In this document: positions 11,545-23,319 of the stretch, piece after piece
Numbering within the stretch: the first letter of the stretch is position 1
Layout of the letters: each line of letters begins with the position of its first letter
Assembly (NCBI GenBank): GCA_032622095.1
Contig: CP136063.1
Coordinates: forward strand, 151,021,379 to 151,085,378
DNA: 64,000 nucleotides
Source: Siphonodentalium dalli
Taxonomy: Eukaryota > Mollusca > Scaphopoda > Gadilida > Siphonodentaliidae
Reading direction: 5' to 3'
Translations under genes and position numbers: made by a program
The notes under the pieces: generated by a model
Database searches by the model: none
What the model was told of the DNA's origin: nothing
The model's input: only the letters and a program-made list of their open reading frames with translations

Positions 11545-11645
11545 TATGAGATACGATTTTGATGACTCTCATGCATGAGAGTAACAATGTGTAAATGTTA
11601 CCGGAACGAGAAGTCTTAGGACTTGTTCCGTTAATGGTAATAAAC
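11545..11645 (+). mobile_element. LINE 3' UTR
   Basis: After the last codon there is a short tail with a GGAACGAGAAGTC...GACTTGTTCC hairpin and GGTAATAAA. This is taken as the 3' end of the element that begins near 4.83 kb. No clear target duplication was found. Confidence 0.5.
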
Positions 11646-12045
11646 CACCCAAAATTAGTTGATTTGACCCAACAGTTAAGTAATTATTCACCAACGTTGG
11701 GTGCAAAGTTAACCAATAGATTACCATGAGATGAGTAGGTTTTACTACGAAAATAGTTACTATGAAAATAGATAGTTTTTAATCCAACATTAGAGGTAAT
11801 ACCCCCCCCCCCCGAATTATTCACCCAATTAATGTTGGGTACAAAACAAATCGCCAAACGCAAAAGGGAAATTATTGTTGGGTAAATTGTTGCCGTGCGT
11901 TGAGTAAAAACATTGGGTAAAATTAACCAAAATTGGGTAACATGTTTTATCCAACAAAAAAGTAAAAAGTTACTAAATGTTCGCATTGTGTTGGGTAAAC
12001 ATTTTACGTAACTTGGGCAAACTTTACACAACGCGATTTAGAGTG
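11646..12045. repeat. TTGGGTAA-rich dispersed repeat
   Basis: The motif TTGGGTAA/TTGGGTAC recurs about ten times between CCCAACAGTTAAG and ACACAACGCGATTTAGAGTG. It looks like a non-autonomous DNA element, with its right end at about 12045. No coding sequence. Confidence 0.5.
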
Positions 12046-12871
12046 TGGGTCTATATGCTAGACTGTCTTGTTTTGGGTTGTATAACATAGAATTTTCAAC
12101 TGCACACCGAACCAAAACGATATTCGCCAAGTTCGACAGGGAAATTCTATGTAAAACCCACCCTACCCTGATTTAGAATTGTCCAACTGATAACTTGTTT
12201 ATACCCAAAGGTTTCACTTTAGTCTAAAACCAAACAAATCACACTAAATGATGGTTGGCAAGTCAAAATATCAGAACAATTTTAACCTATTGTTGGTCTG
12301 AATTTGATGTTGTATCAGGCAGAAATTCCCAACAGTTGAAAACATTGATCAAAATTGGGTCATAAATGCGCGAAATCTCGACAAACTTTGGTCTATATAT
12401 CAAAATTTAGTTTTCTGCATCGTTTTTGGACTTTGTTGCGCTTTTTATGACGCAAATCGTAGTGAAGGTACGTGCATAGGAAAAACGCAAATATTTGAGT
12501 GCCTTTTATAAACGTATTTCAACACGACTATTTCTGGGAATTACATTTATTGGTAGCATGCCATTTCTGGAGGCAGGGTTAATTTGCGATCGTAGTCGCG
12601 GGAATAATCGAACGATGAACCAGTAGAATTCGAGGGGTGGTGTGTAGCCGAAAATCCCGTCTCCGGAAATGGACTTATCTATCCCCATGTATATGGATTA
12701 TGTGGACTACTGAGTCTACTCATCAGCGAGTATATATTTGGTCATCAAATGGTTAACATCGGAAGGAGGACAAAATCGATGGAAATGTAAACTTCATTGG
12801 ATCATCAGCATATAAGACCATATAATAAAGCTCTCACCACACAACACATGCAGACCAGACCAAAACTCACA
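12046..12871. other. 3' flank of the kelch-like gene
   Basis: No gene is seen. It probably contains the 3' UTR of the minus-strand kelch gene. The stretches 12050-12380 weakly resemble the interior of the hAT element at 5596 (TTGGAAATT-type phrases). Confidence 0.4.
12546..12551 (-). terminator. Candidate poly(A) signal of the kelch gene
   Basis: TTTATT on the plus strand gives AATAAA on the minus strand, about 320 bp after the stop codon. The hexamer is common in AT-rich DNA, so support is weak. Confidence 0.25.
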
Positions 12872-14626
12872 CTACGCGCATGACATGTGAACTGTCGCAC
12901 TGCCATGAAAATACCGCTGCGTGGACATCATTTTTTCTTGCGACCACGATTTGGTAAGTGGGTCGAAACATTCAACAATTTTGCACGGTTTTGAGTCGAC
13001 TAATCCACCGGTGATGTATATTTTGTTGTTCAACACAGTACCAGCGCCATTGATGTGAGAGTAGTTCATATTTTGGAGGCGATGGAATGTCCTTTTAACA
13101 GGATCAAGGGCGATTATTTTCTTACTATCCTCCCAAATAATGTAGAATATACCATCTATAACGAAGAACTTGGAATGTTCGATGCGATCAGGGAGAACGA
13201 ATTGCTCACCAGAGCCTACAACCTTCTTCCCCTGTAAAAGATACGTGTCCATGGTATCGACTCTGATGTCCGTTTGTAGGCCACCGACTTCAATGAGCAT
13301 ATTGTTAAGATAAGGGGCTAGCTGAGATTGCTTCCTAGGAAAATTAGATCTGCCAACAGTCGACCACGAATTTGTGTAGGGATTGTAGCACTCTATGGAA
13401 TCGAGATCGACCACATTGTTGTCAAAAGTGATTCCGCCCATTATATACAACCTATCATTGAGCACTGTGGACGCGTGCCGAGCGCGTGGTTTAGACATAG
13501 GAGCAACTTCCGTCCAAACACGCTTTATAACTTCGAACTTCCAAACGGTAGAAACGATGTTATTTTCGGAAACTCCACCGGTTAGGTATATAGAATTGAG
13601 CACACTAGACACACTATACCATGTCACGGACACTGGGACGTCAGGCAGAGCCATCCACCTATCCTTGATCGGGTCATACATCTCTACAGATTTAGTCATA
13701 AATGCGTCTGAACCAAGACCTCCAACAACAACAATGACTTCCTTGGCCACAGTTGACGGACGTGGATGAACGTCTGAATCCTGCATACTCCGCCTCCTTT
13801 TACCATGTTGGTCGTAAATAGTTTCGTGGCATTCTTGCGCAACATTGATCATTTGCAGGCAGGTTTCGTTGCTACGAATGAGTGGATCTTTTTGTATTGA
13901 TATCAGATAAGAGATGTCAATTATTGGAAGTCTCACTTGTTCGAGAAGATCAGGGAGGTGCATCATACGTTCATCTAGATCGTATTTCAACCACTTCATC
14001 ACTGCTTCGTACACTATTTCCTCGTTTCTAACATCAATGAGATCACTGTTGAAGTATGGGCATATCCTCTCGACACTCATGTGAATGAATTCATCATACT
14101 CGACAACACGGGTGAAATTTTCCAAAGCGAACTTGTTGGCCTCGTTCTGGAGATTTTTGCAAGAATGAACTTGAGCAAACTGTTCAATGCCGAGGCAGTT
14201 GGAAGGATGCAGCTGTTTTACCAAGAATTCGCAGCACGCATCAACAATGGCGGGATATTCAAATAGACTGGCTGCAACCAGGTTGTCCTGCACGTTAGCT
14301 TGAGTTATCTCCAGCTGTCCGCTGTATGCGTAGTCGATGACACGTTTCAATGCCCACGGCGATACATCACTAATAGATATCCGCACGTCATGACTCTCTC
14401 GAAAATCACACGAGAACATAGCTTTGAAGTAAGGACTGCTGACAGCTAGCACATTTCGGTGGCATGGTATTTCCTCTTCCTCGACACAGAGAATAGCATC
14501 CGTGAACATTTTCTCCCAACGCATGATGTTTAGCAAAGACAGTATATCAGATCCGTAGTCCGGGCTTTTCAAGATGTATCTTGTCAAGTCTCCCTCCACA
14601 AGAGTGTCACTACCGCGCCTGGCCAT
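12872..14626 (-). CDS. Kelch-like protein (BTB-BACK-kelch), 584 residues
   Basis: KLHL proteins are substrate adaptors of CUL3 ubiquitin ligases: BTB dimerises and binds CUL3, the kelch propeller binds the substrate. Here BTB spans about residues 33-135 (FTDAILCVEEEEIPCHRNVLA, AYSGQLEI), BACK about 140-245 (NCLGIEQFAQVHSC, the 3-box region), and kelch repeats about 297-584. The Gly-Gly pairs of five repeats are at about 302, 350, 397, 448 and 540. The repeat around 490-500 reads FYIIWED and lacks the pair. Length fits the family (550-650). The ATG at 14626 is chosen because a splice acceptor ends at 14628; the upstream in-frame codons lie in that intron. The coding region is uninterrupted. 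The exact KLHL subtype cannot be assigned. Its 5' exon(s) must lie above 14.65 kb. Confidence 0.95.
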   Translation of the reverse strand: MARRGSDTLVEGDLTRYILKSPDYGSDILSLLNIMRWEKMFTDAILCVEEEEIPCHRNVLAVSSPYFKAMFSCDFRESHDVRISISDVSPWALKRVIDYAYSGQLEITQANVQDNLVAASLFEYPAIVDACCEFLVKQLHPSNCLGIEQFAQVHSCKNLQNEANKFALENFTRVVEYDEFIHMSVERICPYFNSDLIDVRNEEIVYEAVMKWLKYDLDERMMHLPDLLEQVRLPIIDISYLISIQKDPLIRSNETCLQMINVAQECHETIYDQHGKRRRSMQDSDVHPRPSTVAKEVIVVVGGLGSDAFMTKSVEMYDPIKDRWMALPDVPVSVTWYSVSSVLNSIYLTGGVSENNIVSTVWKFEVIKRVWTEVAPMSKPRARHASTVLNDRLYIMGGITFDNNVVDLDSIECYNPYTNSWSTVGRSNFPRKQSQLAPYLNNMLIEVGGLQTDIRVDTMDTYLLQGKKVVGSGEQFVLPDRIEHSKFFVIDGIFYIIWEDSKKIIALDPVKRTFHRLQNMNYSHINGAGTVLNNKIYITGGLVDSKPCKIVECFDPLTKSWSQEKMMSTQRYFHGSATVHMSCA

Positions 14627-14627
14627 T

Positions 14628-14648
14628 CTGCAAAAGAAAAATAAAAGT
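14628..14648 (-). promoter_or_regulatory. Splice acceptor just before the kelch start codon
   Basis: On the minus strand the sequence reads CTTTTATTTTTCTTTTGCAG directly before A-ATG. A pyrimidine tract plus CAG one base before the start codon indicates a 5' UTR intron, a common layout in KLHL genes. Confidence 0.7.
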
Positions 14649-15192
14649 GACATGACACTAGACCTCAAACCAATCTACGAATCTAAGCCGAAAAGAGGAG
14701 CAATTTAACTCTGTCTGAAATGGTCGAACCGAAATCAAATTTGAACTTTACCTGTATAAGGCCCAAAAAAAGTTATACCTGTGTTTCCGGTGACATGCAA
14801 GAAAAAAATAGGGGCGGGCGGGTGGCTTTCATTTTATTTTATTTTTTCATTTTATTTTCAACTTTGCTCAAAATAAATATGATACCCCCCCCCCCCCCCA
14901 GACTTCTTCTCCTTGTTTGTAATGTACTATAAAATAATAACACTAAGTACATAATATTAGAATATATATTCTGCCCGATCACAAAGAAATCTATAAATAG
15001 CCCGAACGAAGTCGGGCACATCAGCTATAGTATGGAATATTACTGATATAACTAATTAGAGAAAAAAATATTGTTTAGAATATAGCATTAACGAAATAAC
15101 TGAGATATGTTTAAGTGATTAACTTCGGTCGTGAATACGTCATATTCCATATTAGGGTGGGTGGGTTTGGGGGAGGTTTGGGGCCGCTCTTT
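14649..15192. other. No gene; C tract and an isolated Helitron 3' end
   Basis: Probably intron or upstream region of the kelch gene. At 14999-15030 there is AGCCCGAACGAAGTCGGGCA followed by CATCAGCTATAG-T, closely matching the 3' hairpins of the Helitrons at 32869 and 33510 but with a changed terminus. A C13-14 tract lies at 14885-14899. Confidence 0.5.
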
Positions 15193-16325
15193 AAACAAGA
15201 CAGTCAGCGACTGTGGTGACTCTCACTTAATTGTAAAGGCCGAGAAGACTGGGACTCTGAAGACAATAAGAGTTAGTACTTGTCAAAATCACTTAGAAAC
15301 AATTAGTTCTAAAGAGGGACGTAGCTAGAAGGTCTCCGTTGAGCAGTAGGGTGTCCACTTTGAAATTATCAACTGCATGACTCTGACCCCCACCCACAGT
15401 CCATAGTCTGCTCCCTCCCAACTGAAGCAAACACACTCCCAAGTTGGTAAAATTCCTTTGCCCATGTTGGAATTTTACAACTGATTCCTCAAGCTTTCCT
15501 AAATGTTGCAAAGTTTCAACCCGACATGCTCCCTTGTTTAATGGTGGAACCAATCAAAACAAATTTTGATCCCAAATATCCACGGGCCATATACACCAAA
15601 CGCCATCTCTTGAGTGGTCGAACCCATTTTAACAAATCTGTAACCCAGTCCCAAGTAACACAAGGAGCCACATACTACATACATGTATAAGCTAAATAGG
15701 TCTGATGGCTCTTGAGGAGCCATTTATGAATTACTATTGGAGAAAGAATTAAGTCCCTGGTCGCACCCATATTTGGTCTGGTGACCCCATTTGAACAAAT
15801 CTAAATCAGTCACACAATGACTCTCCGTGCCAAATATATGCTGCATATGCCACATGGTTCTTGAGAAGATGTTTTAAGAATAACTATCGAGGGAATGAAT
15901 TATGACCCTAGCTCCGCCCATATTTGACCCAGTGATCCAATTCTGAATCAAATCTGAATCTCAGTCACCCATACCAAATATAAACTGAATAGGCCTGGTG
16001 GTTCTTGATAAGAAGACATTTTAAGAATTACATTGGATGGACAAGTTATGTCCCTGTCTCTGCCCTTATTTGACCCGGTGACCCCATTTGAAAAAAATCT
16101 GTATCCCTGTCACCCAATGACCCTCCATACCAAATATAAGCTAAATAGCCCCGATGGTTCTTGAGAAGATATTTTAAGAATACTATGGATGGAAAGAGTA
16201 ACATATGGGATAGCTACACCACTTTTTTACCCATGACCCCATTTGAACAAAACTGAATCCCAATCACTTAGGGACCATCCACATGACTCAATTCTTTGTT
16301 TCAGGTAAGCTAAATGATGGTAAGC
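15193..16325 (+). repeat. Helitron-like array, family C, copy 1
   Basis: The 5' part has ACAAGACAGTCAGCGACTGT and GAGAAGACTGGGACTCTGAAGAC, the same as at 18050-18140. The core (15550-16300) is about five degenerate monomers near 160 bp with TGACCCAGTGACCCCATTTGAA, ACCAAATATAAGC and GGTTCTTGAGAAGA. The 3' end is CAGGTAAGCTAAA (16305-16325). A hAT fragment (15312-15545) sits between the 5' part and the core. Confidence 0.65.
15312..15545 (-). mobile_element. Fragment of the 5596-type hAT element, one end
   Basis: AGGGACGTAGCTAGAAGGTCTCC..GGGTGTCCACTTTG matches the inverted right end of the hAT at 7230-7293 over about 75 bp, with degenerated C tract. The other end is missing, so it is truncated. 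Confidence 0.6.
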
Positions 16326-16760
16326 TAAATGAAAGAGTCAAGGACACTGTAGCTCATCTTGGAAATGCCATAGTTTACAGTCCATAGAACGATAGGGAAC
16401 ACGGTCAGACAGTTTATATGCTTAAGTAACTAGAGGTTACCCTGAAGATCCATAAATAGTTTGGCATTAACCGGATGAAAAAGTTTGAATGCAGTAATAA
16501 TAACTGAAAGAGTAAAATCGGAGGTGGCTCCCATTTAATAGAGGTCACTCCAAGATCCATAGGAAGTTTGGTGCTGATCGGGTGAGGGAGTTGGCCTCTT
16601 GGGTGCACTGAGGGATTTAGTCATCCAAAGAGTAAAATCCAAGATGGCCGTTGGTGGCCATGTTTTTTCAATGCAATACAAAAACATTCTGAGGCTCCAA
16701 TCCGATTTTATGTCAGGGTTTATTTACATATAAAAATTGTTTCAACATGTGACATCACAG
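16326..16760 (+). repeat. Helitron-like repeat starting head-to-tail after family C
   Basis: Directly after the family C end comes TGAAAGAGTCAAGGACACTGTAGCTCATCTTGG, which matches the 5' end at 57009 and 60541 (TGAAAGTGTCAATGACACTG). It continues into an AAATCCAAGATGGCCGTTGGTGGCC segment of satellite type and fades at about 16760. Confidence 0.6.
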
Positions 16761-18046
16761 ATATATCCAAGAATTGTTGATAATGAACATAAGAATAATG
16801 CTCATCAATAGCTTGCAGACCATTGCCATTTTACACAAACCCAATGTGAATCCATGTGCCTTTGAGTTTATATCAGAAGACCAAAATAATCTGCAAATTC
16901 TAAGTCGAAAAGGATTATATCTCCATCAGAAACGGTCAGACTGGGCCCAAATTTTAACTTTACCGGGACTTTTTCATATGCAAACAAATATACTAACTTT
17001 TGTAAAAGTATGTCAAATATTATTAAGTTATCATCAGGACGACAAATGTTTTGCTGATTATAATAGTCATACGAAACATTTTCGGGGACAGTTACAGTGC
17101 GACACTAACCTGAGATCCCAATAGTCCTATATAATTAGTTACCTTGATTGTTCACTGATAATGAATTTCCACTAAAAGTTCAGGTCATTCTATATACCAC
17201 TGTCGTTACGCTGAGCGACTATATCCAAAACATCCTACTGTATCCAGAACAGCCAACGAAAGACGCCCGTAATATGAGCAACAACCACAGAAAATAAATA
17301 CAATATTTTTGAATCAAACCCAACATTAATCAAAGACGAATAGCACCAATGAAGTCATTAAAGCGATCGCTCCAAAGTCAAATATTTAACATATAACAAA
17401 GGATATGAGATATATGTTGCCAAAGGGTAAATAGGTCGCCACAAAACATCTTTCCTCCACAACAAGGCAAACAGTTTGCTCGTATCTGGATATTATATTA
17501 ATCTTATTTGCGTCATGCCATTGTATATACTCAAATACCAGTCGTAATAGTATAATCCACAAATCTAACACAGTGTCATTTATTAATTGTATGCCAAATA
17601 GACGAAGCATGATCAATTGAGATAAGGCCCTTATTACATTTCCTTGCGCGTCTCTTTTTATTCAAAATCTTGCGGACACCATGCAAGACCAGGCAAAAGT
17701 ACATGTATACAATGTACGGCATGTCGTGAATTGCTATACGTCGGCTATATAGTATATACGCAGGTAGAGATCATATTCCACCCGTTCAAAACATGGGAAT
17801 TTTTTTTATGTTCATACCACAGGGGTCCGGGAACATTTTTATATTTCTATCATATAACATAAGAAAGGGTCGCGGGTCCCCATTTCGAGGTTATCACACC
17901 AACTTTGGGGAAAACGGATTCAAAAATACAATTTTTCAAAATGTCAAATTTGTTGACAGCACTACCCACTTCTTAGCCATTAGTCTTCGTCACTAACATC
18001 CATAAGTTATGATACAGCAAAACAAGTTTTAAAAATTCTAATCTGA
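16761..18046. other. No gene recognised
   Basis: AT-rich sequence without supported exons or clear repeats. The open frames are short and unlike coding sequence. Confidence 0.4.
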
Positions 18047-18640
18047 ATTTAACAAGACAGTCAATGACTGTGGGGTCGCTCACCAGACTGTAAAGACGGA
18101 GAAGACTGGGACTCTGAAGACTACAATAGTCAGTACGTTGTAATAACGCAATTAGTTTTTCAACATTTTAATTTTTATAAAAAAAAATTGAGCAAGGAGT
18201 AAAATCTAAATGTTTTTTTTTTCATTTAAAATTAATTGTGTTTGTTAAATTAAGCAAGGAGTTAAATCTAAAAAATTAAATATAAATTAATTTTTTTTTT
18301 AAAGATATTGACCTGGCTCTCTGGCCATGTTTGCCCAGTGACCGCATTTTAACAGATCTGAACCCCAGTAAACCAAGGACCCCCATGCCAAATATAAGCT
18401 TAATGGTTCTTGCGAAGAAGTTGTTTTAAGACTTACTCTGGAGGGAAAGTTTTGGCCCTGGCTTTGCAACTATTTGACTTGGTGACCTCATTTTAGTCAC
18501 CTAAGGAACATCCACAACACATATGAACCCATTCGGTCTTATGGGTCTGGAGAAGAAGATGTTTAAACAATTTGTGATGGAAGGACGGACGATGGACGAG
18601 GAGCTCCACATGAGATTTTGCCTCAGGCGAGCTTAAAACT
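18047..18640 (+). repeat. Helitron-like repeat, family C, copy 2
   Basis: The 5' part ACAAGACAGTCAATGACTGT...GAGAAGACTGGGACTCTGAAGAC matches copy 1. An AT-rich stretch (18160-18300) with TTGAGCAAGGAG phrases of family D follows, then two core monomers and the end GACGGACGATGGACGAGG...CAGGCGAGCTTAAAA. Confidence 0.6.
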
Positions 18641-19254
18641 ATAATCACGGGAACCTATATATCAGTACCAAACTTGAACTCAACAACTCAATAGTTTGTC
18701 CTATGGAGGGGTTAACGTTTTTGGAGTGAGTGGCTAATTCTTAAACTTATAAAGCTGTCTCTGTTAGAAACAGTTTCAATCAACAAAATATGGTCCACAC
18801 AAACTACAGAACTATTCATAGGGTAGAAATTAATTCACTGAAAGGAAGTGTTAAAACTGTGTAAACAACATATTTTAACTGACCCACCACTGAGTAGACT
18901 GAAGGCTCCTGGGAATACATTTGACATTCAATTTAAAAACTAATTACCAAAACAAAACCCTCTGGCTGGAGAGCTGTGTGAGCACTGTCATATTTGACAT
19001 GTGGATCATTATCATCAACAGAGCAGACTGGTATTATTTTCACTGTAAGAGATAATATTCTAGCATATGCACAGGGTGTATTGCATTGTGACTGTGAAAT
19101 ATATTTAAAACAAGTGTTTGATAACAGGGATGCTAAAAGCACCAATGGGCAAGGGTGGGGGGGGGGGGGTCTTTAATATATATGCCTTTAATAATTAACT
19201 TTAAAAAATATATTACTGAAATACTTTTTTTTTTTAATTTTATCTTTTTTTTTA
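18641..19254. other. No gene; G tract
   Basis: No supported exon. At 18650-18720 the phrase CCTATATATCAGTACCAAACTTGAA recurs at about 43835. A G10-12 tract lies near 19158. Confidence 0.4.
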
Positions 19255-19628
19255 AGTCCCTGGCTCCGCCCATATTTGACCCAGTGATCTCATTTGAACA
19301 AATCTGAACCCCAGTCACACAAGGACCCTTCATACCAAATATGAACCCATTCGACCCGATGGTACAAGAGAAGTCGTTTTAAGAAATACTATGGTGGGAA
19401 AGAGTTATGACCCTGTATTCGCAACTATTTGACCCAGTGACCTCATTTGAACAAATCTGAATGTTAGTCACCTAGGGAACATCAACACCAAATATGAAGC
19501 CATTCGGTCTTATGGATCGGGAGAAGATGTTTAAAGAATTTTTGACGGACGAACGGATAGACAGACGGACGGACGACGAGTGATGACTATAGCTCCACCG
19601 GAGACTTGGTCTCAGGTGAGCTAAAAAC
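19255..19628 (+). repeat. Helitron-like repeat, family C, copy 3 (5'-truncated)
   Basis: Two core monomers with CATATTTGACCCAGTGATCTC and ACCAAATATGAACCCATTCG, then ACAGACGGACGGACGACGAG and the terminal CTCAGGTGAGCTAAAAA. Confidence 0.65.
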
Positions 19629-22498
19629 CTGATCGCTTTTTTAAAATGTCAATGTCATCCAGAAACGATCTATTTCTGGACACAAAAGAAACGTAATAGT
19701 AGTTATCAGGAACTATTAATAGAATGGGATTCCTCGGCATAAGTCACGTGATATGGGTACAGACAGGCCGCTTCCAGTTTCGCGGGAATGTGTTTACATA
19801 TATGGAGTTCTAACTAAAATGCCAACAAAACGATGTTCATATTTCTAGCAATATACGCGACCACGTGTTAGAATACTAGAACCATAGAGTCGTAATTTCG
19901 TGGGAGAATCTGAATTCCGTACGACGTGGTTCGGTAAACGAACAGACCAGAATCAGTAAACAAACAGACCGTAATCGTTATTTCGTCGTAATCTGGATTC
20001 AGATTCTGATTCGGTATCAGAACATTCATAATCCATCCTTTGGGTACATTTTTTTGCAGAATATAAACGATCCATATCAAAGAATTTTAAATGCGGAGAC
20101 AAATTATTGTTATCGAGTGTAAACGGGGAAATTTTTTACTGAAATTAGCCAAATAATAATGGAATTAATAGTAACGCTGGGGGAGCACATCGTTTGATGG
20201 CGAACTTGAAGCAAATCCTTGTTGTCACTTTCATCATGTTCATTTAATAATTCCATCGACAAAATACCGCATGTCCGAATTCACATGATCCTGCAAGGAT
20301 ATGTCTTCTGTTTTGTTCGTAATTATATGTTCCTTCTTATTCAAGAAATAGTAGGATTATATGATATCTATGAATTATCAGATACACGTATGTATCACAA
20401 TTTCATATTTAAAATGTTTGTTTCGTTGAATGCAGACTATTTGCACAATAGTCTCCGTAGTGCAGAAACACAGGCACGGTTTGATCAAAGTTAGGTGCAT
20501 TAGTTGGAAAATAAAGCTTTACCCATGTAGCTAATGTTGTGGCCTTTTGATCGCGCGTGAGCTGCATCTCTCAATCGCACAAACACAAATGTAAAGCTTA
20601 TTCTTGGATAGCAGGTATACGGGTGGCACATTAAAAGACAAGCACACAGTGGCTCCAGTGCGAAATTGTTATGGCTCCAGTTCGAAAACGAGCAAAAATG
20701 ACAAGCTCCAGTGCGCACCCACGATAAATAATTTCGATATTGCACATAATTCATCGAGAATTTTGTGGATTATAGGCGTTATAGCCGAGGACAATGACAT
20801 TTTATCTAATATTTGTGCAAAAAATTTGTCTCTGCGCTTTGTAGAGCACATATATGTTTACCACATATATGAGGTGGCTAAGTGTCAAATAGTAACAGAA
20901 TCGTTCACTTTATGATGCAAACCTGACATTTGGCATGAATGGCCAGTGTGTTTTATTTATGAAGACTGACAAACCAACATATGTAATGTAACGTATACCG
21001 TTCAGAATAGATGTGCATTATGCAAATTATGTGCTTCGATCGCAACCCATGACGGTGATCATTCGCCGCATATATACATGTATGTAATATGTATCACACT
21101 ATATAAATTGTCTACACGGTGCGTGATCCCTAGATGCGGAGCTCAAAATTGATTACCTTATGTTTCGAACTTTAAAAATATTCAATGTCAGCCGCGGTTA
21201 TGCTCGACAAAACAGATTGGAATGAACAGAAACCTTTGAACAATCGGGCTATTACGTTCTTAAATTACGTCATTATGTGCGACCAGCTATCTGCGACACT
21301 GCCGGCAGAATTCCTAGAAATTTCCTGCTTTCAGTTTCCGTTTCCCTGGAAATCGAGCGCGTTGCACCACCCTTGTTGAATCTTGTTGATAACATTTAAC
21401 ACTTATAATTTATGTCTGTTTTCTGGGACCCCCTCCGTGAAGACACTTATTGTGAATATGTGATGTAGGTGTGTGATCTATTGTGGGGTGAAACGTTTAA
21501 CAGATAACTACCATTGGTATAGTACGACACCAATTGTATAGCTGAACGGTGTACCCATGTCCAAGTGTGCCAAATCTTCATTATCTTTATAGACAAGTGA
21601 CTTCCATTGCATGGGGTTTTTGATACCTTGATTGAACTGTCTTTAAGTTTCTTACTGTCACTACTGGTGTCATGTTCGCCATGACACATCTAGATAGAAA
21701 TTCAATGCAACATATTGAGGGGGGGGGTCCAAAAAAACAGTTTCTTCCATATGCCAATTTTTTTTCTCCATTCCTGCTATTGAGTCTTATTTTGATGTGT
21801 TTTGAACAGAAACAGGTCATATATAGTTAATACTAATGCTATACTACATATAGAGGTTATCAGAAGTTGGATCAGTTGCACAATGGCCAACAATAACCCA
21901 AATTCAACTTGATAGAACTAGACACTGCGCTATTGGAAAAATAAAATTTAATCAGGATTCCATCTACTGATACAACAAAATAAGAATAACTATGCAGAAC
22001 TCAGCTGAAAATAAGCAATAAAATGAAAGCACACTTGACCATATGTGACTTGGAAATAAAGATATAATAAATAATGGAATAAAATAGACTTTTGACAACG
22101 TAAAACAAAATCTTAACAAATAAATTGAAGGCCAGCAGGGCCAGCTTGAACATTTTCACATTGTTTTCCATGTTAATGTGGATCAGCTTGTAATGTTAAT
22201 CACAGTAACGAAGATTTTATCGTCACAGATATCGTGAGCAAAAAAGAAGTGAAATTGGGCTATCCATCCATATTATTCCCAATTATTACGAAGCCTATTA
22301 CTTCAGGCAGTGGCTACCAGCCTGCCATTACACGCTATAACATGTTTCCTCAGTTCTGGTTTCTGAGATGCCCCAAGAAGAGTCACGCATGTATATCATG
22401 GTTATGTTTGGTATTAGCATTATTCTTCAAACTGGGATGAACTGGGATGAACAGTTGTATTTCCACATGTTTTGATAAACAATTTGATTCCAGCAATA
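19629..22498. other. No gene established
   Basis: Mostly unique AT-rich sequence. A 40-codon minus-strand frame (MDRLYSAKKC...NDYGLFVY, 19953-20075) is Ser/Glu-rich with an ATG but is unrecognised. CACGTG (19745) and TTTCGCGGGAA (19778-19788, E2F-like) lie about 190 bp beyond its stop. Neither proves a gene. Confidence 0.35.
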
Positions 22499-22633
22499 CA
22501 GTAATGCCCTAATTAAACGACTCCATAACCACAGCAGAATAATGGGTAATTTTTCAGGATTTAGTCGGAAATTAAAATTAAATTACCCATTATTCTGCTG
22601 TGGTTATGGAGTCGATTAATTAGGGCATTACTG
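22499..22633. mobile_element. Palindromic MITE flanked by TA (family CAGTAATGCC), copy 1
   Basis: The arms CAGTAATGCCCTAATTAA..GACTCCATAACCACAGCAGAATAATGGG are inverted around a short centre and match over about 55 bp. TA flanks both sides. The second copy at 51346-51524 has the same ends with longer arms. Confidence 0.8.
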
Positions 22634-23319
22634 TATATCACATAGCAAATATCAAAATATCAAATAATCTGAAATTTGATGTACCGGTGTTCTAAAATAT
22701 AAGTATGGTTGTAAAATAAGTATGGTTTTTTTATGTTTTTTTCGTCTGCGCATGTTCCCTCCTCCCATAAAACGTAGGTTGCGCCTCGGTGGGAAACAGT
22801 ATCACCAAAGAGTGGGTGTTCAGCACCGATCTTCAAGCAAGTGAAAATTGAATGATTTAATCGATATATAGTCACACGAAAGGAACATACAATTTTGGCG
22901 AGCAAAATGAATCTTATTATCACATCACACAAAATAATTTGGGAATTGCGCGTTATGTATACATAGTTTGGTGTTTGTACATCTCTGTTTAATTATGTGC
23001 TTCTTCCCTTCCAGATGAAATTCACAACCCTGGCACATCACATATAGGCCTACAGAGACGCTAAAACACAATTAGACCCGACAAATTGAAAAGTATATGG
23101 AAAATGAACAAATTTCAGGAATGTAATTTGAGTTGTGTTTTATTCGTCTTCATTGTGTATTATTCGAAGTTCAAAATAGATTATTCCAAACATAAATTGC
23201 ATCTGATTTCTGTGTTAATCCAATTTACTACATTTATTATATAATGCCACACAAACAACACATGGAACGGCTTACAAATCTGAATGTCGTGACTTTGTCG
23301 TTGGTTTTTTTAAATTTGT

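Noticed and set aside
12826-12832. AATAAAG near the kelch stop as poly(A) signal
   Set aside because: It is on the plus strand, opposite to the gene.
12872-14585. Plus-strand frames opposite the kelch gene (for example 13395-13769)
   Set aside because: They are mirror frames of a clear minus-strand gene with full domain structure.
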